From Falsiroseomonas sp046052145 (GTDB taxonomy: Bacteria > Pseudomonadota > Alphaproteobacteria > Acetobacterales > Acetobacteraceae), in the NCBI GenBank assembly GCA_046052145.1, contig JBJOMW010000008.1, positions 62,001 through 126,000 on the forward strand: a stretch of DNA of 64,000 nucleotides, read 5' to 3'. The notes beneath the pieces were generated by a model, which did not search any database, was not told the DNA's origin, and was given only the letters and a program-made list of their open reading frames with translations. Every line of letters begins with the position of its first letter. Position 1 is the stretch's first letter. Position numbers and translations under genes: made by a program. This document shows positions 52,621 to 61,167 of this stretch, in pieces.

Positions 52621-52889
52621 GATCGTGGTCCCTCCATCCGTCACAGGGTCGGAGCAGCCAAGCTGCGCTCAGCCCGGGGGATCAGCCCCCCCGCTGGCAC
52701 AGGCCCCTATGTCACCATCGGGAGAGCAAGGGCCATGCCACGTGGAACCGCCAGCGAATGGCGGCTGCCGCGTTGGGGCACGGAATAGCCCAAGGCCGAT
52801 CTGACGCGAAAGTGGGCAATTGCGTAAAAAACCGTACACGCGGCAGGCTCCGTCGGCGCCCAGGGCCGGCCTGCGCCCTCGGCGGCGGT
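52621..52889. other. 269-nt intergenic region upstream of the NMT1-type importer operon
   Basis: Contains the GGAGGGACC ribosome site near 52621-52635. The short AT-rich stretch at 52815-52832 might hold the promoter or the end of the upstream transcript; a run of six T on the minus strand there is preceded by only a weak short stem. No riboswitch-like CUGAGA/ACCUGA pair seen. Confidence 0.4.
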
Positions 52890-53921
52890 TCAGAACGCCA
52901 GCTGCACCTTCATGGCGCGCCGCCGGTCGGACGCCAGGTCGAAGGCCCGGACTGCCTCTGCCACAGGCACCACCTCGGTCAGCATCGGGGTCGGGTCGAG
53001 CCGGCCCGCGGCCAAAACCTCCACCGCATGGGCGAATTCCGCATGGAAGCGGAAGGTGCCGACCAGCCGCGCCTCCCGCGCGACCAAGGCCGAGAGCGGT
53101 ACAGCTGCCTCCCCGCCGACGCCGACCTGCACGACCGTCCCGCCCGGACGGATCGCGGCCAGCGCGCCCACCAGCGCCGCGCCGGCGCCCGAGGCTTCAA
53201 AGGCCACGTCGAAATGCCCCTTCCCCGCCGTATAGGCCGCAAGCGCCTCGGGTTCGGCCTGCAAGGCATGGGTGCGATCCGCGCCCATGGCGCGCGCAAT
53301 GCCGAGCGGTTCCGCGACGAGGTCGGTCGCCACGATCTCCCGCGCGCCGGCCAGCCGCGCCACGGCGACGCAGAGCACGCCGATCGGGCCCGCCCCCGTC
53401 ACCAGCACCCGCGCGCCAAGCAGCGACCCGGCCTGGGCGGCGGCATGCAGGCAGACGGAAAGCGGCTCGGCGAAGGCCGCGCGCTCCACCGAAAGCCCGG
53501 GCGGCAGCTTAACGGCCCGCGCGGCTTCGCAGGTGAAGGCACGGCGGAAGGCGCCCTGGACATGGGGCATGCGCATCGCGCTGCCGAGGAAGCGCATCTC
53601 CGTGCAGTGGATCGGCCGGCCGGCCAGGCATTGCGCGCAGCCGCCGCAGGGCAGGCTGGGGTTCACCGCCACGTCATCGCCTGGCGCGACATGGGTGACG
53701 CCGGGGCCGATGGCCTCCACCGTGCCGGCGGCCTCATGGCCGAGCACCATGGGCTCTCTCACCCGCACCGTGCCGAAGCCGCCGGCATGGTAGTAGTGCA
53801 GGTCCGAGCCGCAGATGCCGCCGCGGCCGATGCGGATGCGCACCTCGCCGGGGCCGGGATCGGGCGCCGCATGCGCCTCGACCCGCAGGTCGTGCGCGGC
53901 GTGGATGACGACGGCCGTCAT
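52890..53921 (-). CDS. Zinc-dependent alcohol dehydrogenase, L-idonate 5-dehydrogenase-like
   Basis: 343-aa MDR-family dehydrogenase. GGICGSDLHYYHAGGFG binds the catalytic zinc, GHEAAGTVEAIGPGV follows, the structural-zinc Cys set is PCGGCAQCLAGRPIHC, and VTGAGPIGVL is the nucleotide loop. The HYYxxGGFG pattern is typical of L-idonate 5-dehydrogenase, so a 5-keto-gluconate-type reaction is likely. Last gene of a three-gene sugar-acid operon; ATG overlaps the hydroxyacid dehydrogenase stop. Confidence 0.85.
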   Translation of the reverse strand: MTAVVIHAAHDLRVEAHAAPDPGPGEVRIRIGRGGICGSDLHYYHAGGFGTVRVREPMVLGHEAAGTVEAIGPGVTHVAPGDDVAVNPSLPCGGCAQCLAGRPIHCTEMRFLGSAMRMPHVQGAFRRAFTCEAARAVKLPPGLSVERAAFAEPLSVCLHAAAQAGSLLGARVLVTGAGPIGVLCVAVARLAGAREIVATDLVAEPLGIARAMGADRTHALQAEPEALAAYTAGKGHFDVAFEASGAGAALVGALAAIRPGGTVVQVGVGGEAAVPLSALVAREARLVGTFRFHAEFAHAVEVLAAGRLDPTPMLTEVVPVAEAVRAFDLASDRRRAMKVQLAF

Positions 53922-54856
53922 GCGACGGGCGTCAGCAGCGGGCGGCCATCCATCTGCGCCTCCAGGTTATCGCGCATCAGCCGGCCCATATCCTTGCGCG
54001 TCTCGACCGTGCCGGAGGCCGCATGCGGCTGCAGCACGACATTGTCGAAGCTAAGGAAAGCCGGGTCGATGTCCGGCTCGTTCAGGAACACGTCGAGCCC
54101 CGCCGCGCCGATCCGCCCGGCGCGGAGCGCTTCCAGCAGCGCCACCTCGTCCACCACCGTCCCGCGGGAGACGTTGCAGAAGATGGCGCCGGGCTGCAGC
54201 GCCTCGATCGCGGCGCGGTCCACCAGGCCCTGCGTCGCCGCCCCGCCCGCGGCCGAGACCATCAGCACATCCACATGCGGCGCGAGCGCCGCGGGCGTCG
54301 GGTACCAATCATAGGGCACATCCTTCTGCTGCCGCGCGCTATAGGCGATGGGCATGCCGAAGGCCGCCGCGCGGCGGGCGATGGAGCTACCGATGCGCCC
54401 GAGCCCGACAATGCCAAGCCGCTTGCCCCAGACGCGTGTCGTCAGCGGCATGGAGCCCTTTGTCTTCCAGGATCCATCGCGCACCCATACATCGCCCGCC
54501 GGGATGCGGCGCGCCGCGGCCAGCAGCAGGCCAATCGCCATATCGGCGACTTCCTCGGTCAGCACATCGGGTGTGTTGGTCACGCGGATGCCGCGCGCCT
54601 TCGCCGCCGGAACATCGATCAGGTCATAGCCAACACCGTAGCAGGCGATGATCTCGGTCCGCGGCAGTGCATCCATCATCGCCGCATCGGCACCGACCTC
54701 GCCCTTGGTGCAGATGGCGCGGATGCTCTCTCGCCCGCGCGCCAGCATGCCGGGCTTGTCATCGGCGGCGTAGTAGAGATGAACATCGAAGCGCTCGGTC
54801 AGCGCCTCGATATCCCAGGCCGGCAATTCGCCGACGACGAGCAGGCCGGGCTTCAT
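53918..54856 (-). CDS. 2-hydroxyacid dehydrogenase (GhrB-like)
   Basis: 312-aa NAD(P)-dependent D-2-hydroxyacid dehydrogenase. GKRLGIVGLGRIGSSIARRA is the nucleotide-binding loop; catalytic Arg (NVSRGTVVDE), Glu and His (PHAASGT) are in place. Typical substrates are glyoxylate, hydroxypyruvate or 2-ketogluconate. It is coupled to the idonate-type enzyme by a four-base overlap and fits catabolism of sugar acids. Confidence 0.9.
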   Translation of the reverse strand: MKPGLLVVGELPAWDIEALTERFDVHLYYAADDKPGMLARGRESIRAICTKGEVGADAAMMDALPRTEIIACYGVGYDLIDVPAAKARGIRVTNTPDVLTEEVADMAIGLLLAAARRIPAGDVWVRDGSWKTKGSMPLTTRVWGKRLGIVGLGRIGSSIARRAAAFGMPIAYSARQQKDVPYDWYPTPAALAPHVDVLMVSAAGGAATQGLVDRAAIEALQPGAIFCNVSRGTVVDEVALLEALRAGRIGAAGLDVFLNEPDIDPAFLSFDNVVLQPHAASGTVETRKDMGRLMRDNLEAQMDGRPLLTPVA

Positions 54857-54971
54857 CGTTGCATGCCCTCAAACGCCGGGCGCCGGCTCCGCCGGCTTGG
54901 CTTCGCCGGACCACCGGCGGCCGCCATTCGGTGGCTCGGCCCGCTGCGCGGGCCGCCTGCGACGCGCATTC

Positions 54972-55958
54972 TCATCGGGCGATACTCCCCCCCAGCTCGT
55001 CCTCGACATGGGCGCGGATGATCTCGTCGAAGGTCTTCTCAGCGACGAAGCCGAGCTGCTCCGCGCGGCGCGCATCGAAGCGGCGCGGCCAGCCGGAGAT
55101 GATGCGCCAGACCGTCTCATCCGGCTCGCGGCGGATCAGCGCGACCGCCTTGTCGCCGGCAACGCGGCGCAGCGCCTCGATCTGCTCGGCGACAGTCGCG
55201 GCGAGGCCCGGCATGGTGAGGCTCCGCCGCGCGCCCATCGGCGCGGTGTCCAGCGTCGCGGCATGCAGCAGGAAGCCCACCGCCGCGCGTGGCGAGGCGT
55301 GCCAATGCATCACCGTGTCGGGCACAGGCAGCACGGCCGGGAGCCCGGCCAGCGGCTCGCGCAGGATGGAGGAGAAGAAGCCGCTGGCGGCCTTGTTCGG
55401 CTTGCCCGGTCGAACACAGATGGTCGGCAGGCGGATGCCGATGCCATCCAGGAAGCCGCGGCGGGAGTAATCCGCCAGCAGCAATTCGCCGATCGTCTTC
55501 TGGGTGCCGTAGCTGGTCAGCGGCGTCAGATGGAAATCGTCCGGGATCGCCTCCGGGAAGGGCGCGCCGAAGACCACGATGGAGGAGGTGAAGACGACCC
55601 GCGGGCAATAGCCCGGGTTGCGGATGCCCTCCTGGCGGATCGCCTCGAACAGCAGGCGCGTACCGTCAAGGTTGATGCAGTAGCCCTTGTCGAAATCCGC
55701 CTCCGCCTCGCCAGAGACGATGGCGGCCAGGTGGAAGATCACATCGGGCCGAGAGCCGACCATGCAGGCGGCCTCACCCGGCGCGGATAGGTCGGCGGCC
55801 CAGGCGCGGCCGGCGAAGCCCGCCGGCATCTCGGGGGCGACGACATCCACCAGGCTGAGCGTGTCCACCTTCCGCCCACCGATGCCGCCATCGGCGACGA
55901 TGCGCGCGACAAGCTTGCGGCCGATCATGCCGGCGGCGCCGATGACGAGGACGTGCAT
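54972..55958 (-). CDS. denD: D-erythronate dehydrogenase DenD-like NAD-dependent epimerase/dehydratase family
   Basis: 328-aa extended-SDR protein. GAAGMIGRKL at the start binds NAD; the Ser-Tyr-Lys set lies in FTSSIVVFG and SYGTQKTIGE. The whole-length resemblance is to D-erythronate dehydrogenase DenD, which oxidises the 2-position of D-erythronate. The kinase OtnK and the partner OtnC of that pathway are not in the window. First gene of the operon, preceded by a long palindrome at 55989. Confidence 0.78.
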   Translation of the reverse strand: MHVLVIGAAGMIGRKLVARIVADGGIGGRKVDTLSLVDVVAPEMPAGFAGRAWAADLSAPGEAACMVGSRPDVIFHLAAIVSGEAEADFDKGYCINLDGTRLLFEAIRQEGIRNPGYCPRVVFTSSIVVFGAPFPEAIPDDFHLTPLTSYGTQKTIGELLLADYSRRGFLDGIGIRLPTICVRPGKPNKAASGFFSSILREPLAGLPAVLPVPDTVMHWHASPRAAVGFLLHAATLDTAPMGARRSLTMPGLAATVAEQIEALRRVAGDKAVALIRREPDETVWRIISGWPRRFDARRAEQLGFVAEKTFDEIIRAHVEDELGGSIAR

Positions 55959-55988
55959 GCTTCCTGACCCTCCCGGAGGGCCAGGACG

Positions 55989-56032
55989 CTAGACCATGAT
56001 CAGCGCCGATAGAAGCGCCGATCATGGTCTAG
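55989..56032. repeat. 13-bp perfect inverted repeat with internal direct repeat
   Basis: CTAGACCATGATC (55989-56001) pairs with GATCATGGTCTAG (56020-56032). The 18-nt loop holds AGCGCCGAT, which recurs at 56014-56022, partly in the right arm. A further small palindrome GCGTGA-T-TCACGC is at 56047-56059. It lies 31 nt before the denD start codon and 110 nt after the homospermidine synthase stop, so terminator, operator or REP-like element are all possible. Confidence 0.6.
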
Positions 56033-56141
56033 CCTATTGTTTGGTCGCGTGATTCACGCCTTCGACCGTTCCAGTCTTCGGCGATCACGCTCTGATGCGG
56101 CTCGGCGCAGCACGAAAGCGCCCCCAGGGGACGCTCTGGGG

Positions 56142-57560
56142 TCAGCCGACGCGGATGTTGGCGAACTGCCAGGGGTCGGTCGTGTCCACCGCTTCGGGGA
56201 ACAGCACCCCGCGGCCCTGCAGCGGGGTCCAGTCGGAATAGACGCCAACGACCTCGCCCAGATAGGGCGCGCAGATCTCCAGGATCCGGGCGTGGTCCAT
56301 CTCGTCGGATTCGACCACGCCCCGGCGCGGATTCTCGATGGCCCAGATCACCCCGGCCAGCACCGCCGCCGTCACCTGCAAGGAGGTCGCATTGTTGTGC
56401 GGCGCGACGCGGCGCGCTTCCTCGATGGTCAGGCGCGAGCCGTACCAATAGGCGCCCTTGGCATGGCCCATCAGCAGCACGCCGAGCTCGTCCATGCCCC
56501 GCACGATCTCGTCGGTCATCAGCCGCTTTTCCGGCTGCATCTCCCAGTTCTTGCCGGCCAATTCGTGGACGGACAGCACCGCATCGTCGCAGGGGTGATA
56601 GGCGTAATGCGACGTCGGGCGATAGCGCACGGAGCCATCTGCATGGCGTGCCGTGTAGTAGTCGGCCAGCGAGATGCTTTCGTTATGCGTGATGAGAAAA
56701 CCGTGGAACGGCCCTTCCAACGGCGTCCAGCTGCGGACGCGGGTGGAGGCGCCCGGGCGCATCAGATAGATCGCCGCGTCGCAGCCGAAGCCGTGGCGAT
56801 GACCATCGCCCGGCAGCGCCTTCTCATGCGTGCCCCAGCCGAGTTCCGCCGGCTGGCTGCCTTCGCCGACGAAGCCGTCCACCGACCAGGTGTTGACGAA
56901 TTCGCCCGGCTTCTTCGGGAAGCTGCCGACCTGGGTGTCGCGCTCCGCGATATGGATCACCTTGATGCCCAGCCGCTCCGCGATCACGGCCCAGGCGGCG
57001 CGGTCCGCAGCCGGCGGCGGGTTCGCAATCGGCGCGCCGGTGTCGCGGGCGATGTCGAGCAGCGCCTGCTTCACAAAATGGCTCACCAGCCCCGGATTGG
57101 CGCCATGCGCGGTGATGGAGGTCGGGCCGCCCTCGGCCATGGCGCGCAGCGCGATCGCGTCCTCCCGCATCGCGTAGTTCGACCGCTGGGAGGGCGTCAG
57201 CGCGGGGTCGGTGTAGCCGCCCGCCCAGGGCTCCACCACCGTGTCGAGATAGAGCACGTCGAGCTTCTGGCAGAGCTTCATCAACTCGACCGAGGACACA
57301 TCCACCGACAGGTTCAGCAGGAAATCGCCCGCGCCCAGCATGGGTGAGAGCAGTGCGGCGAAATTCTCGCGCGTCGCGGCCTGCTCGATGAAGCGGATGC
57401 CGTATTCGGCCGCGACCTCCTGCCCGCGCGGCTCGGCGGTCACGATGGTGATGCGCTCGCGCGGGATGTCGATGTGGCGAAGGATCAGGGGCAGGACACC
57501 CTGCCCGATCGAGCCGAAGCCGAGCATGACGAGGCGTCCGCCAAAGGCGACGTGCTGCAT
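56142..57560 (-). CDS. hss: Homospermidine synthase
   Basis: Makes sym-homospermidine from two putrescines (or putrescine plus spermidine) with NAD+, 472 aa. VMLGFGSIGQGVLPLI is the Rossmann loop; TVVEPWAGGYTDP, ITAHGANPGLVSHFVKQAL and MGHAKGAYWYGSRL are typical. ATG 57560 is supported by GGAGACCTCC; an upstream ATG at 57593 lacks a ribosome site. It follows the agmatinase gene by 153 nt on the same strand. Confidence 0.94.
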   Translation of the reverse strand: MQHVAFGGRLVMLGFGSIGQGVLPLILRHIDIPRERITIVTAEPRGQEVAAEYGIRFIEQAATRENFAALLSPMLGAGDFLLNLSVDVSSVELMKLCQKLDVLYLDTVVEPWAGGYTDPALTPSQRSNYAMREDAIALRAMAEGGPTSITAHGANPGLVSHFVKQALLDIARDTGAPIANPPPAADRAAWAVIAERLGIKVIHIAERDTQVGSFPKKPGEFVNTWSVDGFVGEGSQPAELGWGTHEKALPGDGHRHGFGCDAAIYLMRPGASTRVRSWTPLEGPFHGFLITHNESISLADYYTARHADGSVRYRPTSHYAYHPCDDAVLSVHELAGKNWEMQPEKRLMTDEIVRGMDELGVLLMGHAKGAYWYGSRLTIEEARRVAPHNNATSLQVTAAVLAGVIWAIENPRRGVVESDEMDHARILEICAPYLGEVVGVYSDWTPLQGRGVLFPEAVDTTDPWQFANIRVG

Positions 57561-57713
57561 GATGGAGGTCTCCAAGGCGGACAAGGACGGCATGGCCGGG
57601 CGTCTGTGGCGGCGTGGACGCGGGCCGGGGCGGCATGTCGGACGCGACGGGTCTCGTCAAGATCGCCAACCGTCCGGGCGCCGGCTGCGCCGCAGGCCGC
57701 CGCCCAGGCCGCC

Positions 57714-58601
57714 TCACCCAGCCCGGCAGAGATACTCCCAGGCGATGGTCGCGGCCGCGAGCGCCGTGATCTCCGCCACATCATAGGCCGGCGCGACCTC
57801 CACCACATCCATGCCCCGCCAGTCGAGCCCGCCGATCCGCCGCAGCACCGCCTGCACCTGCCAAGTGGCAAGGCCACCGACCTCGGGCGTGCCCGTGCCG
57901 GGCGCGAAGGCGGGGTCGAGCGCATCGATGTCGCAGGAGAGATAGGCGGGCGCCTGGCCGACGACCTCCGCGATCCGCGCGGCGATGGCGGCAGGGCCGG
58001 CCTCATGCAGCTCGATGGCCGACAGCACCGTCACGCCCTGGGCGCGGGTCCAGTCCATGATCTCCGGCTCGACCGGCGAACGGATGCCGATCTGGATCAT
58101 CCGCCGGGGATCCACCAGCCCTTCCGCCAGCGCGTGGAAGAAGGGCTGCCCGTGGGAGAAGCGCTGGCCGAAGCTTTCGGGCCAGGTGTCGAGATGCGCA
58201 TCGAACTGCACCAGCGCGAGCGGCCCGCCGACACGCCTGGCCAGCGCCCGCAGCAGCGGCAGCGAGATGCCATGCTCGCCCCCGAGCGCGACCAGATGCT
58301 CCTGCTGCGCCGCCTGGGCTTCGATCTGCGCCAGGCTGCCGGCGAGGTCGCCAAGCGCGAGCGCGAAGTCCCCGACATCGGAGAGCGGCAGGCTGCGAAA
58401 ATCCACGCGTGTCGTCGGATGCGAGCCGTCCACCAGCATGCGCGACGCGCGCCGGATCGCCGCCGGCCCGTCGCGCGCCCCCGCACGGTTGGTGGTGCCG
58501 AGATCGAGCGGGATGCCGGCAACCGCGATGCCACGTCCGCCGCCACCCGGCGGCAGGCCGAGGAAGCCGGGCGGCGTGGCGAAGGTGGGTACAAGGCTCA
58601 T
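57714..58601 (-). CDS. speB: Agmatinase / ureohydrolase family protein
   Basis: Converts agmatine to putrescine and urea, 295 aa. Binuclear-manganese ligands: H110 (GGEHG), D134/H136/D138 (DAHLD) and D224/D226 (CDIDALDP), the complete arginase-family set. The substrate (agmatine vs guanidinobutyrate) is an inference from the gene next to it, hss, which uses putrescine. ATG 58601. Together they form an agmatine-to-homospermidine route. Confidence 0.88.
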   Translation of the reverse strand: MSLVPTFATPPGFLGLPPGGGGRGIAVAGIPLDLGTTNRAGARDGPAAIRRASRMLVDGSHPTTRVDFRSLPLSDVGDFALALGDLAGSLAQIEAQAAQQEHLVALGGEHGISLPLLRALARRVGGPLALVQFDAHLDTWPESFGQRFSHGQPFFHALAEGLVDPRRMIQIGIRSPVEPEIMDWTRAQGVTVLSAIELHEAGPAAIAARIAEVVGQAPAYLSCDIDALDPAFAPGTGTPEVGGLATWQVQAVLRRIGGLDWRGMDVVEVAPAYDVAEITALAAATIAWEYLCRAG

Positions 58602-58761
58602 CTGCCGTTCCTGCCAACTCCGTCCCGGCCAAGCCAGCACAAACGACCTGCCCAGGCCCCCGGCGATCAACGGGCGCGCATGCGGTGGCGCGCCGCGCGG
58701 GCCCACCGGCGCGGAAGGAAAGCGTGACAGCCCCCTCGGGCTGCCTCTAGCCTCCGCTCCG

Positions 58762-60021
58762 ATGCCGCACGATCTCGTGCCCGCCACGGCGGGCCAGGGT
58801 CCCTGGACCCCCCCGATGGCCGCGCCCGCGCCGCGCGCGCTCTGCACCGATTGCGGCTTGTCCCGCACCACCCTGGCCAAAGCCTGCGGCCAGGCCTGCC
58901 AGTTCCTCCGCCCCGACTATGCGGCGCTTGAGCAGCGCGTGCATGGCCGGGCGCGGGACCCTGCCCGGCCGGATGAGGCACATTTCGGCCCCTTCCGCCG
59001 CATGCTCCGCGCAGCGCTCACCGCCCCGCTCGAGGGCGCGCAATGGACCGGCATCACCACGCGTCTTGGCGAAAGGCTGCTGGAGAGCGGGGCGGTAACA
59101 GCGGTGCTGGCCATGGCCGCCGACCAAGAGGATCGCTGGAAGCCGCGCCCCGTGCTGGTGACGCGGGCCGAAGACATGGCCGCCTGCCGCGGCATGAAGA
59201 TGGGCTTCGCCCCGCTGCTCGCCTTGCTCGAACCCGCGGCTGCGGCCGGGCACCGGCGGATCGCGGTGATCGGCATCCCCTGCCAGGTGCATGCGCTGCG
59301 CGCGATCGAGGCGGAGCTCGGGCTGGAACGGCTTTATGTCATCGGCACGCCGTGCTCGGACAACACGACGACCGAGATGTTCCACCGCTTCCTCGACCTG
59401 CTCGATCCCGACCCGGCCTCCATCACCTATCTGGAGTTCCGCGCCGATTTCCATGTGGAGCTGCGGCATGCGGATGGGCGGGTCCGCACCATCCCCTTCC
59501 TGCAATTGCCCATCAGCAAGCTCCCCGACGATTTCTTCCCCCTCACCTGCCGGACCTGTGTGGACTACACGAATGTGCTGGCCGACATCACCGTCGGCTA
59601 CATGGGCGGCACCGGCGCGCAATGGCTTCTGGTGCGCAATGCGCGCGGCGAAGAGCTGGTGGAGCTGATCGAGCCGGAGCTGGCCCATTCGGCGCCGATC
59701 TCCGCAGGCAAGAGGGCGGGCGCGGTGAAGGGCTTCTTGGCCAACACCGAACGCGCCGCCGGCGGGCTGCCACTGCGCCGCATGCCGGATTTCCTGCGCC
59801 CGCTGGTCGGCTGGCTGATGCCGCGCATCGGGCCGCGGGGGCTGGAATTCGCCCGCGCCCGGGTGGAGATGAAGGCGGTCGAGACGATCCTGTTCCTGCG
59901 CCACAAGGCGCCACGCCGCCTGCGCAGCATGGTGCCGCCGCATCTCTGGGCGCTGGTCGCGCCGTATGGTTTGGCGCCGCGGGCCGAAGAGCAACCGGTC
60001 AAGCGCCCGCCGACGCCCTGA
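58762..60021 (+). CDS. bciB: BciB-like ferredoxin-dependent 8-vinyl reductase / FrhB-family protein
   Basis: 419-aa iron-sulfur flavoprotein of the F420-hydrogenase-beta family. Cys ligands at C28, C31, C42 and C46 (CTDCGL...ACGQAC) and PCQVHALR, GTPCSDNTTTE, CRTCVDYTNVLADITVGYMGG match the cyanobacterial slr1923/BciB type 3,8-divinyl chlorophyllide 8-vinyl reductase as remembered. This implies bacteriochlorophyll synthesis. A non-photosynthetic FrhB-type function is the alternative. No other photosynthesis gene is near. Confidence 0.75.
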   Translation: MPHDLVPATAGQGPWTPPMAAPAPRALCTDCGLSRTTLAKACGQACQFLRPDYAALEQRVHGRARDPARPDEAHFGPFRRMLRAALTAPLEGAQWTGITTRLGERLLESGAVTAVLAMAADQEDRWKPRPVLVTRAEDMAACRGMKMGFAPLLALLEPAAAAGHRRIAVIGIPCQVHALRAIEAELGLERLYVIGTPCSDNTTTEMFHRFLDLLDPDPASITYLEFRADFHVELRHADGRVRTIPFLQLPISKLPDDFFPLTCRTCVDYTNVLADITVGYMGGTGAQWLLVRNARGEELVELIEPELAHSAPISAGKRAGAVKGFLANTERAAGGLPLRRMPDFLRPLVGWLMPRIGPRGLEFARARVEMKAVETILFLRHKAPRRLRSMVPPHLWALVAPYGLAPRAEEQPVKRPPTP

Positions 60022-60033
60022 CGGACAGGAAGC

Positions 60034-60960
60034 TCAGGGCAGCGCCGCCAGCCTCTCGCCCAGCAGATCGAAGAACGCCGGCGCGTCCAGCGTTTCGAGC
60101 AGCGTGACGTTGGATGCGCGGCCAAGCCGCCCCCAACGGTCGAACACCGTCCGCCCGCGCGAGGGACCGGGGGCGAGGTCCATCTCCGCATGCGCCGCGC
60201 GCACCCCGAACAGGCCAGGCGCGATGGCCCAGGCCACCGCGCAGGGGTCATGCAGCGGGAAGCCGCGATGGCCGAAGCGCTGCGAGGTCGGCGCCGCACG
60301 CAGAATCGCCAACGCCGCCGCCAAGCAGGCGCCGCCGCCGCGCGCCGACAGCGCGGCGATGACATCGGGCGTCACGAAGGCCTGCGCCGTCAGGTCGAGC
60401 GGCGCGATCGCCAAGGGCCGGCCGAGACGCAGCAGGACCGCCAGCGCCTCCGGGTCGTTCCAGGCGTTGAACTCGGCCGAGGGGGTGATGTTGCCCTCGC
60501 CCACCGCGCCGCTCATCAGCACGATCTCCGCGACACGGTCGGCCAGCGCGGGTTCGGTGGCGAAGGCCAGCGCCAGGTTCGTCACGGGCCCGAGGCCGAC
60601 CACCGTCACCGAGCCCGGCGCCGCTGCGCGCAAGCTGGCGCGGATGGCATCCGCTGCGATGCCGGGCGCCAGCGGCGGGCCTTCTGGCAGCACCACCCCG
60701 CCAAGCCCATCCGCACCATGCACCGCCGGCGCCTCGCGGAACTCCGCCAGCAGCGCATGTGCAGCGCCCCCCACCACCGGCACGGCCCGCCCCGCCAGCC
60801 CGACCACCGCGCGCGCATTCGCCGTGGTGCTGGCCAGCCCAACATTGCCACCGCCCACCGTCACAAGCCGCACATCGAGTTCAGGCGAGGCCAGCGCCAG
60901 CCACAGCGCAATGGCGTCGTCCGTGCCGGGATCACAGTCGATGATGACGGGCTTTCGCAC
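60034..60960 (-). CDS. Nucleoside hydrolase (IunH-like)
   Basis: 308-aa ribohydrolase. The calcium-binding N-terminal motif is IIDCDPGTDDAI (residues 6-17), with GLGPVTNLALAF and MSGAV...NAWNDPEA further on. It splits nucleosides to base plus ribose. GTG at 60960 is used, with GGAG eight bases upstream; an upstream ATG at 61029 would add 23 unlike residues. Convergent with the BciB-like gene (12 nt). Confidence 0.9.
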   Translation of the reverse strand: MRKPVIIDCDPGTDDAIALWLALASPELDVRLVTVGGGNVGLASTTANARAVVGLAGRAVPVVGGAAHALLAEFREAPAVHGADGLGGVVLPEGPPLAPGIAADAIRASLRAAAPGSVTVVGLGPVTNLALAFATEPALADRVAEIVLMSGAVGEGNITPSAEFNAWNDPEALAVLLRLGRPLAIAPLDLTAQAFVTPDVIAALSARGGGACLAAALAILRAAPTSQRFGHRGFPLHDPCAVAWAIAPGLFGVRAAHAEMDLAPGPSRGRTVFDRWGRLGRASNVTLLETLDAPAFFDLLGERLAALP

Positions 60961-61167
60961 GCTGGTCGCTCCGGTGACGTGCGCGCGTGGCGCAGGCGAC
61001 GCTCCGCCGGCCACGCATGCGCCACTCACGCATGCGCCTCACCGCGCCAGTCTGGCAAGGATTCGAGGCGCCGGCCCACTCGCCAAGACCCGGCTTGAGG
61101 CGATGCGCGCGATCGGGCAGGCTTGCGCAAACGATTTCCGGCCAACGGAACTCGGAGGGAGAGAACA

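Noticed and set aside
52621..52889. Possible TPP riboswitch upstream of the NMT1-type importer
   Set aside because: The conserved CUGAGA and ACCUGA elements are not seen on the minus strand.
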